Positions 7,884-12,912 of a stretch of DNA of 12,912 nucleotides are shown here, one piece after another (positions within the stretch are counted from its first letter, which is position 1; each line of letters begins with the position of its first letter). This stretch comes from Planctomycetota bacterium (GTDB taxonomy: Bacteria > Planctomycetota > Phycisphaerae > WQYP01), in the NCBI GenBank assembly GCA_021852225.1, contig JAJZOA010000086.1:1-12912 (forward strand). Direction: 5' to 3'. The position numbers and the translations under genes were made by a program. The notes under the pieces are model-generated. The model had not been told where the DNA came from. It saw only the letters and a list, made by a program, of their open reading frames with translations, and made no database searches.

Positions 7884-10727
7884 ATGAAATTCACCACCCT
7901 ATTTGGCGTCGCCTTGGCTGTTGCACTGTTTCCCGGTTCCCTGCGGGTGTATGCACAGAACCAGACCCGTGCGTCTGAAAATCTGGATTTTCACTGGCAC
8001 TGGAAAGCGGTGATCACGCCCCGAATCCGTCATCCGCAGCCCTTGGTTGCCTGGCGGTGGAGACCTGCGGCCCGGACCACGTCTCCAAAACAGGTTCCCG
8101 CGGGGCTGGCTGAATCCGCTGGTTGGCAGCCTGTGAAAACCGGGACGGATGTGTTTCATGGCCGTGTTGGATACGCCTGGTTCCAGATACGCCTGCCGCA
8201 GCTGCCCCGCCCCAACCGGGTCATTTCTTTTGAAAGCGTGGACGACAATGGAACGGTTTATCTCAATGGCAAGAAATTGTTTCAGCATCAGGGTTGGAAC
8301 CAGCCCTTTCTGGTGCCGCTGGATTCCGCCTGGCATTCCGCCCGACCAAATGTCCTGACCGTGCTGGTTCAAAACACCGCCGGCGGAGGTGGCATCATGG
8401 GAGCTGCTGCGGCTGGCTACTATCATCCGCGGCCGGCAACTTCGGGGGTTCCAGTTGTCAACAGCACCTGGCGGCGAGTTAAACTTCCCAACGACTATAT
8501 TGTACGGGGGAAGTTTTCGCCTGACGCGCATGTTGGCCATGGTTATCTGCCGACTTATCCGGCATGGTATGAACGCACGTTCCGTGTTCCCGCGGTGGAT
8601 AAAAGTCGAATGCTGTGGTTGGATTTTCAGGGCGTCTACCGTGACGCCCATGTCTATCTGAACGGCCATCTGCTGGGCGACCATCGCGGCGGTTATACCG
8701 GTTTTCGCCTGAATATCACCGGCAAAGTTCATTTCAACCGAATCAATACGCTGGCCGTGCGGGTTGATCCCACCTTTTTTGAAGGCTGGTGGTATGAAGG
8801 GGGAGGGATCAATCGCAATGTCAAACTGATTATCAAACATAAACTGCATGTGGCGCGCTATGGAACCTACGTGATAAGCCGCGTGCCGGGGCCAATTCAA
8901 TATGATCCGGCAACTGGGGAAAGTGCCCAGGCGGAACTCACCATTCAGACCGATGTGAGAAATGATCGCAGCACTCCGGCGGCATTCGCGGTTGAATCCG
9001 TTATTCTGGACTCGTCTGGCAAACAGGTGGCCAAGGTGACAACGGGCATTCCGCACCTGGAAGCCGGGGCGACATTCACACTTAATCAGCATGTGACGTT
9101 GGCCCGTGTGGCGCTCTGGAGTCTGCATCACACGCATTTGTATCATCTGCGCACAAGTCTGTATTCCGTGCGCTTGATGCCGCCGGCAAACAACCTTTTA
9201 GTGCGCCAGCAGCGCGTGAATATAGATAGCAAGCAGACCACGTTTGGCATCCGCACTATTCGTTTCGATCCCAATCGCGGCTTTTTTCTCAACGGCAGGC
9301 ATGTGGAAATTAAAGGAACCTGCAACCATGCCGATTTTCCGGCCGTGGGCATCGGCGCGCCGAACAACCTGTGGTGGTGGCGCGTCATGATGCTAAAAAA
9401 GGAACTCCATTCCAACGCCTATCGCACCTCGCATAACCCGGTTTCGCCGGCGTTCTACCGCGCCTGCGATCATCTGGGAATGCTGGTGATGGATGAAAAC
9501 CGTCACCCCACGGATTACCAGGGGCCTAAGGCTTCCATAGGCCAGCCGTATCATAATATGTCCGCGATTAAATTTATGATCCTGCGGGACCGCAATCATC
9601 CAAGTGTCATCATGTGGTCCATGTGCAATGAGGAATGGGGCATTCAGGCCAGCGAATATGGGAAAACCGTTTTTCGGGCCATGATGCACGAAGTGCATAA
9701 ATTTGACCGAACTCGTCCCATTACGTGCGCCATGAACGGCGGCTACCCGCATGGCTTTACGCGGGTTGAAGACCTCCAGGGTATCAATTACCATCCGCAG
9801 GACTACGCCTGGATGCACAAAATGTTTCCACATCTGCCCATTTTCGGCAGCGAGATCGGCAGTACCTGTTCTGATCGCGGCGTGCTGGCCAGCAGTGCAC
9901 CGCTTGGGCTGGTGACCCATTACACCATGCACACAGACTGGTCACAATTGGCCTGGGACACATGGAAACCGATTGCCACGCAGCCGTTCGTGGCAGGGGG
10001 GTTTAACTGGACCGGTTTTGATTACCGTGGCGAGCCAACGCCATACGCGTGGCCAGATATTAATTCGCATTTCGGCCTGCTGGATATCTGCGGCTTCCCC
10101 AAGCCCGACGCCTATTATTACAAGGCCTGGTGGGGCAAAAAACCGCTGGTTTATATCTGCCCGCAGGGGAATTTGCCGTCGGCGATGATTGGTCAAAAAG
10201 TGCTGGTGCGCTGCTTTGGAAATTGCAGCCGCGTGCAGTTGCTGCTTAATGGCAAACAGATCGGCCCGCGCCGCGTGATGCCCGAATATGAGTATCTGGA
10301 CTGGCAGGTCCCTTATCAGCCGGGCAAGCTGGTTGTTCGCGGTTATAACCATGGCCGGCAGGTCGCGGAATGGACGCAGCGGACTTCCGGGCCTGCCGCG
10401 GGTTTGCGTTTGACCGATCAGTGGCCCGTTATGCGCGCCAATGGCGAAGATATCGCCCCCATTGCCGTGGCCGTGGTCGACGCCCATGGCAATATTGTTA
10501 CAAATGCAGATAACAAGATTCATTTCAGCCTTACCGGGCCGGGAAGAATCGTGGGTTCCGGAAATGGCGATCCTGCCTGTCATGAGCCGAACCAGGCGGA
10601 TTACCATCGGGCGTTTTATGGCCACTGCATGGTGATGGTGCAGGCGAGTCGCAAGCCGGGTGTCATGCGGCTGACCGCCAGCGCCCGCGGACTGAAGCGT
10701 CAAACCATCGAGTTTACATCGCGATAA
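7884..10727 (+). CDS. Secreted glycoside hydrolase family 2 enzyme (beta-galactosidase-like)
   Basis: A retaining exo-glycosidase, 947 aa, probably acting on beta-linked sugars in the periplasm or outside the cell. I chose the ATG at 7884 over an in-frame upstream codon at 7770: AGAGGA precedes it by 9 bases and a signal peptide begins there (MKFTTLFGVALAVALF, then VYAQ, cleavage after about residue 24). Domains by eye: an extra beta-sandwich, lectin-like, about 70-180 (SFESVDDNGTVYLNGKKL); the usual GH2 sugar-binding domain about 215-320 (WYERTFRVP, DAHVYLNGHLLGDHRGGY); an Ig-like domain about 330-450; the TIM barrel about 452-750; a DUF4982-like domain about 752-833; and a C-terminal Ig-like domain ending with GRIVGSGNGDP. 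The acid/base is Glu583 in MWSMCNEEW and the nucleophile is Glu657 in IFGSEIG. They are 74 residues apart, close to the 76 in LacZ. Galactosidase, glucuronidase or another GH2 specificity cannot be told from this. Confidence 0.93.
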   Translation: MKFTTLFGVALAVALFPGSLRVYAQNQTRASENLDFHWHWKAVITPRIRHPQPLVAWRWRPAARTTSPKQVPAGLAESAGWQPVKTGTDVFHGRVGYAWFQIRLPQLPRPNRVISFESVDDNGTVYLNGKKLFQHQGWNQPFLVPLDSAWHSARPNVLTVLVQNTAGGGGIMGAAAAGYYHPRPATSGVPVVNSTWRRVKLPNDYIVRGKFSPDAHVGHGYLPTYPAWYERTFRVPAVDKSRMLWLDFQGVYRDAHVYLNGHLLGDHRGGYTGFRLNITGKVHFNRINTLAVRVDPTFFEGWWYEGGGINRNVKLIIKHKLHVARYGTYVISRVPGPIQYDPATGESAQAELTIQTDVRNDRSTPAAFAVESVILDSSGKQVAKVTTGIPHLEAGATFTLNQHVTLARVALWSLHHTHLYHLRTSLYSVRLMPPANNLLVRQQRVNIDSKQTTFGIRTIRFDPNRGFFLNGRHVEIKGTCNHADFPAVGIGAPNNLWWWRVMMLKKELHSNAYRTSHNPVSPAFYRACDHLGMLVMDENRHPTDYQGPKASIGQPYHNMSAIKFMILRDRNHPSVIMWSMCNEEWGIQASEYGKTVFRAMMHEVHKFDRTRPITCAMNGGYPHGFTRVEDLQGINYHPQDYAWMHKMFPHLPIFGSEIGSTCSDRGVLASSAPLGLVTHYTMHTDWSQLAWDTWKPIATQPFVAGGFNWTGFDYRGEPTPYAWPDINSHFGLLDICGFPKPDAYYYKAWWGKKPLVYICPQGNLPSAMIGQKVLVRCFGNCSRVQLLLNGKQIGPRRVMPEYEYLDWQVPYQPGKLVVRGYNHGRQVAEWTQRTSGPAAGLRLTDQWPVMRANGEDIAPIAVAVVDAHGNIVTNADNKIHFSLTGPGRIVGSGNGDPACHEPNQADYHRAFYGHCMVMVQASRKPGVMRLTASARGLKRQTIEFTSR

Positions 10728-10761
10728 AGCCGCCAACAGAAAACGCCTGTGCCTGTAAGTG

Positions 10762-10785
10762 CCGGCGGGGGGCAATCCCCTCCGG
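10762..10785 (+). terminator. GC-rich hairpin downstream of the GH2 gene
   Basis: CCGG-C-GGGG, loop GGCAAT, CCCC-T-CCGG: an 8-bp GC stem interrupted by one C/T mismatch, 35 bases after the GH2 stop. It lies between two genes that each have their own signals, which suits a transcript end. No T-run follows, so it is not a classical intrinsic terminator; it could act with Rho or protect the 3' end. Confidence 0.4.
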
Positions 10786-10839
10786 GTGGAACATGGGTTC
10801 TGACGGTCAGCAGGGCAGGTCTGATGGAATAGACCGGAT

Positions 10840-10868
10840 TTGACACTTAATTACTTCGTGTCTACCAT
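10840..10868 (+). promoter_or_regulatory. Sigma70-type promoter for trxA
   Basis: A perfect TTGACA (10840-10845) is followed by 17 bases and TACCAT (10863-10868; 4 of 6). Transcription would start near 10875, about 42 bases before the trxA ATG, with the ribosome binding site AGGAG inside the leader. It indicates that trxA is transcribed independently of the GH2 gene. Confidence 0.6.
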
Positions 10869-10916
10869 TTTCCATCGGCGGCTTGAATAGTTTATCCGCC
10901 CACAGGAGTATCCACG

Positions 10917-11258
10917 ATGGCTGGTGAGAATGTTATTCAATTAACGGATGGCAATTTTCAAGACGAAGTTCTGAAAAGCGAGCACCCGGTTCTGGTTGAT
11001 TTTTGGGCGGAATGGTGCGGTCCATGCCGAATGCTGGCACCGACCATCGAAGAGCTGGCAACGGAATACAAAGGACGGGTCAAGGTCGGCAAGGTGGATA
11101 CCGATGCCAATCGCAATACCGCCATGCAGTACAACATTAACGCCATTCCGACCATTATTCTGTTCCATAACGGCCAGATTGCCAAGAAATTTGTCGGTTT
11201 GACACCCAAGAAAATGTTTCGCGAATCGCTGGATTCGCTGGTGCCTCTGGCAAAATAA
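10917..11258 (+). CDS. trxA: Thioredoxin
   Basis: A small cytoplasmic dithiol-disulfide oxidoreductase that reduces protein disulfides with electrons from thioredoxin reductase. Seen: 113 aa, one thioredoxin fold, with the canonical active site WCGPC at residues 33-37 inside VDFWAEWCGPCRMLAP, the buried Asp in the preceding VDF strand, the VGKVDTDAN strand, and the cis-proline P78 in NAIPT. No signal peptide or extra domain, and the length is typical of TrxA. The start is secure: AGGAG stands 8 bases before the ATG, and a sigma70-type promoter is at 10840-10868. It ends 12 bases from the convergent tsaE stop, with no clear terminator between them. Confidence 0.97.
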   Translation: MAGENVIQLTDGNFQDEVLKSEHPVLVDFWAEWCGPCRMLAPTIEELATEYKGRVKVGKVDTDANRNTAMQYNINAIPTIILFHNGQIAKKFVGLTPKKMFRESLDSLVPLAK

Positions 11259-11270
11259 ATTCCAGGCTGA

Positions 11271-11780
11271 TCAGGCCATAAGTTTCCGCAGCAGAAGTTG
11301 CGACACCGGGCCTGTGGCGTCTATGCGCCACACGCGGCTGTTTTCACCCGACCATTCGCCGCGAATAGCCAGACGGTCTGCGGGCAGCAGGTCGGCCACG
11401 CGCTCCGCCCATTCCACTACCACAATGCCTCCCTGATCCAGCAATTCGTCAAAGCCGATGGCGGAAAAATCCTCCGGCGATTTTATCCGGTACGCGTCCA
11501 GGTGAAACACTGTGCGCGATCCGGTTTTGCCCTGATCTGCGTTATAAATATTCAAAAGTACATACGTAGGTGAACAGACCAGCGAAAGGTCCGCCACGCC
11601 CGCTCCCTCCGCAAGGCCTCGAACCAATTGCGTCTTCCCGGTTCCCAGCGGACCATCCAGTGAAATAACCTGTCCCGGCTCGCCCAGGCGGCCGATGGCG
11701 GCCCCAAGATTCATGGTTTCTTCCACCGTATCGCAACGGACTTCCATTCCTGCACCATCCATATTTACATTACACGTCAT
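11271..11780 (-). CDS. tsaE: tRNA threonylcarbamoyladenosine biosynthesis ATPase TsaE (YjeE)
   Basis: The P-loop ATPase of the TsaB-TsaD-TsaE complex that installs t6A at position 37 of ANN-decoding tRNAs in the cytoplasm. Seen in 169 aa: Walker A GPLGTGKT at residues 43-50, the switch-like CSPTYVLLNIY, HLDAYRI, and VVVEWAERV, all in the order typical of TsaE. The ATG at 11780 overlaps the end of thiL by 11 bases, which points to translational coupling; internal ATGs at 11762 and 11747 are alternatives, and an upstream in-frame start at 11834 would lie deep inside thiL. No strong Shine-Dalgarno precedes any of them. It converges on trxA. TsaB and TsaD are not in this window. Confidence 0.95.
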   Translation of the reverse strand: MTCNVNMDGAGMEVRCDTVEETMNLGAAIGRLGEPGQVISLDGPLGTGKTQLVRGLAEGAGVADLSLVCSPTYVLLNIYNADQGKTGSRTVFHLDAYRIKSPEDFSAIGFDELLDQGGIVVVEWAERVADLLPADRLAIRGEWSGENSRVWRIDATGPVSQLLLRKLMA

Positions 11781-12735
11781 TCGTCGGGCTGGAATATTCC
11801 CATCCGCCGACCGGCCAGGAGATGGCCGTGCCATCAGGCAGTATAAGCTGCAGCGGGCCTGATCCGGTTACCGTGCCGATCGCAGTCACTGGAACGTCCG
11901 TGTCAAGATTCGCAATAAGCGGAAAATCAGACGCCGCTAGCGTGAACAGAAGTTCATAATCCTCGCCATCCGACAAGGCGTGTCGCCAGGCCGGCTGGCC
12001 GTCCTGCGTGGCCAGATTTCGGGCGTCCGGATGCACCGGCAGGCGGCGGGTATCTACAACTCCGCCGCAGCCGGAAGCTGCCAGCAGCCGCGGATAATCC
12101 ATAGCCAGTCCATCGGAAATATCCATCATGGCGTGAATGTTCGCGGCGGTTGCCAGTTTTTGGGAAAAGGCAACCCGCGGCGTAAATGTCATATGCCGTC
12201 CCAGAATGCTGCCACCTAGTTGTCCGCTGACACACACAATATCCCCGGGTTTGGCGCCGGATCGTCGTATCGGATCATGTTCCGCAGTGCCCATGGCCGC
12301 AACGGTAATTGCAAGCCGCTGGTTCCAGATCGCGGTATCGCCACCCACCAGTGGGCAATTGAAGACGGCGGCCGCGTCGCGTGAGCCAAGAAAAAGCTCT
12401 CGCGCAAAGTCGTCCCCGGCCGATTGTGGCAGAGCAACGGAAATAAGAATCGCGCGGGGCAGGCAGGCCATGGCCGCACAATCGGACAGGCAACGATTAA
12501 CCGCCTTCCTGCCGGCCTCACGCGGGGTATGCGTGGCCAGGTCAAAATGCACCTGATCCAGCGCCTGGTCAATTTTTAGAAGTACCAGCGGGCTTAAAAC
12601 TCCGGTGCCGCGCAGTGCCCCCGAATCCGGCGATTCCGTCGCAATTGCGGCCATGTCATCGCCAATGCCAATGCGCACCGCCGGTGTCGGCGGCGATTGT
12701 GCGGTAATCCATGCGATAAAGTCGTTTTCGCGCAT
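11770..12735 (-). CDS. thiL: Thiamine-monophosphate kinase
   Basis: Phosphorylates thiamine monophosphate to thiamine diphosphate, the last step of cofactor synthesis, in the cytoplasm. Seen in 321 aa: the N-terminal glycine/aspartate motif RIGIGDDMA (residues 21-29), KIDQALDQVHFDL (54-66) in place of the more usual D-x-L-x-E-G-V-H-F, GRKAVNRCLSDCAAMA (75-90), PLVGGDTA (128-135), and the later DISDGLAMD and ALSDGEDYELLFT. These are the ATP-, Mg- and substrate-binding segments of the ThiL/PurM-like fold, and the length is normal. Upstream there is a perfect TATAAT at 12742-12747, six bases before the ATG, so its mRNA may be leaderless. tsaE follows with an 11-base overlap. I see no TPP riboswitch in the short upstream region available. 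Confidence 0.96.
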   Translation of the reverse strand: MRENDFIAWITAQSPPTPAVRIGIGDDMAAIATESPDSGALRGTGVLSPLVLLKIDQALDQVHFDLATHTPREAGRKAVNRCLSDCAAMACLPRAILISVALPQSAGDDFARELFLGSRDAAAVFNCPLVGGDTAIWNQRLAITVAAMGTAEHDPIRRSGAKPGDIVCVSGQLGGSILGRHMTFTPRVAFSQKLATAANIHAMMDISDGLAMDYPRLLAASGCGGVVDTRRLPVHPDARNLATQDGQPAWRHALSDGEDYELLFTLAASDFPLIANLDTDVPVTAIGTVTGSGPLQLILPDGTAISWPVGGWEYSSPTNDV

Positions 12736-12741
12736 CGACCT

Positions 12742-12747
12742 ATTATA
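12742..12747 (-). promoter_or_regulatory. -10 element (TATAAT) immediately before thiL
   Basis: On the minus strand TATAAT is followed by AGGTCG and then the thiL ATG. A start site 6-7 bases past the hexamer would fall on the start codon itself, the arrangement seen for leaderless mRNAs. No good -35 is found 17 bases further upstream (CGCCCA there). The AGG three bases before the ATG is too close to be a convincing ribosome binding site. Confidence 0.45.
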
Positions 12748-12748
12748 A

Positions 12749-12912
12749 AGCCAAGGATGTCCCCTGGGCGAATCGGTTTATACCGATTATGGAATTCTAC
12801 GAAGCGGTGTTAGGCCTGTTCTTTTGCAGGTATGGTCGGGGCCGGTTCGTGCGGATGAACGTGCCCTGGGTGGTCACAACCTGATGTCGTATCCACGGGG
12901 GGAAGAATCACT
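12749..12912 (+). other. Right edge: short open frame running off the window, no supported gene
   Basis: After a TAA at 12746-12748 one plus-strand frame stays open to the window end (54 complete codons). Possible starts are a TTG at 12824 and an ATG at 12884, without a convincing ribosome binding site. The residues (for example VWSGPVRADERALGGHN) match no family I recognise. This may be the start of a gene divergent from thiL or plain intergenic DNA. Confidence 0.15.

Noticed and set aside
7899..9146. Long minus-strand open frame (415 codons) opposite the GH2 gene, with further ones at 9393-9932 and 9942-10775
   Set aside because: They lie antisense to a clear, motif-complete GH2 gene, show no family motif, and are the expected by-product of a GC-rich coding strand.
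12736..12912. Possible TPP riboswitch upstream of thiL
   Set aside because: No thi-box sequence is visible and the putative promoter directly abuts the start codon, leaving no leader for a riboswitch.

Overview
The window carries nine protein-coding genes, no RNA genes and no recognisable mobile element or CRISPR array. The best taxonomic guess is a planctomycete, probably class Phycisphaerae. This is inference from protein style: a cysteinyl-tRNA synthetase with a long insertion after its NMTD motif, a ThiL with the LLKIDQALDQVHF and LSDCAAMACLP wording, and a pair of exported proteins of the planctomycete secretin-N-like type (TRVYPVDDLV, then a Gly-rich linker, then a xxLIxxTVxPxxW domain). 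Promoters and ribosome binding sites look ordinary for a Gram-negative-type bacterium.

Layout. Left edge: a plus-strand aldehyde dehydrogenase of the 2-oxoglutarate-semialdehyde type. It has all its catalytic residues but no visible start codon; a TAA lies in frame at the first three bases. It converges on a block of five minus-strand genes. In transcription order (right to left) these are two paralogous exported secretin-N-like proteins (starts at 7618 and 6795), a DedA-family membrane protein, an exported HEAT-like repeat protein, and cysS. Spacings of roughly 35 to 120 bases allow co-transcription of at least some of them, but I see no proof of one operon.

Middle: a 265-base divergent intergenic region (7619-7883) holds a good sigma70-type promoter for a large secreted glycoside hydrolase family 2 enzyme (plus strand, 947 aa) and a weaker one for the secretin-N-like pair.

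Right: a hairpin and a sigma70-type promoter precede thioredoxin (trxA, plus). This converges on the overlapping minus-strand pair thiL-tsaE (thiamine-monophosphate kinase, then the t6A tRNA-modification ATPase). thiL has a perfect TATAAT six bases before its ATG, suggesting a leaderless mRNA. The last 177 bases hold no gene I can support.

Functionally the window mixes housekeeping genes (CysRS, TsaE, ThiL, Trx) with carbohydrate-related ones: the secreted GH2 and a dehydrogenase typical of sugar-acid or pentose catabolism. The most intriguing part is the tandem, strongly diverged secretin-N-like pair without an outer-membrane pore domain. I did not find a convincing wholly new system here.
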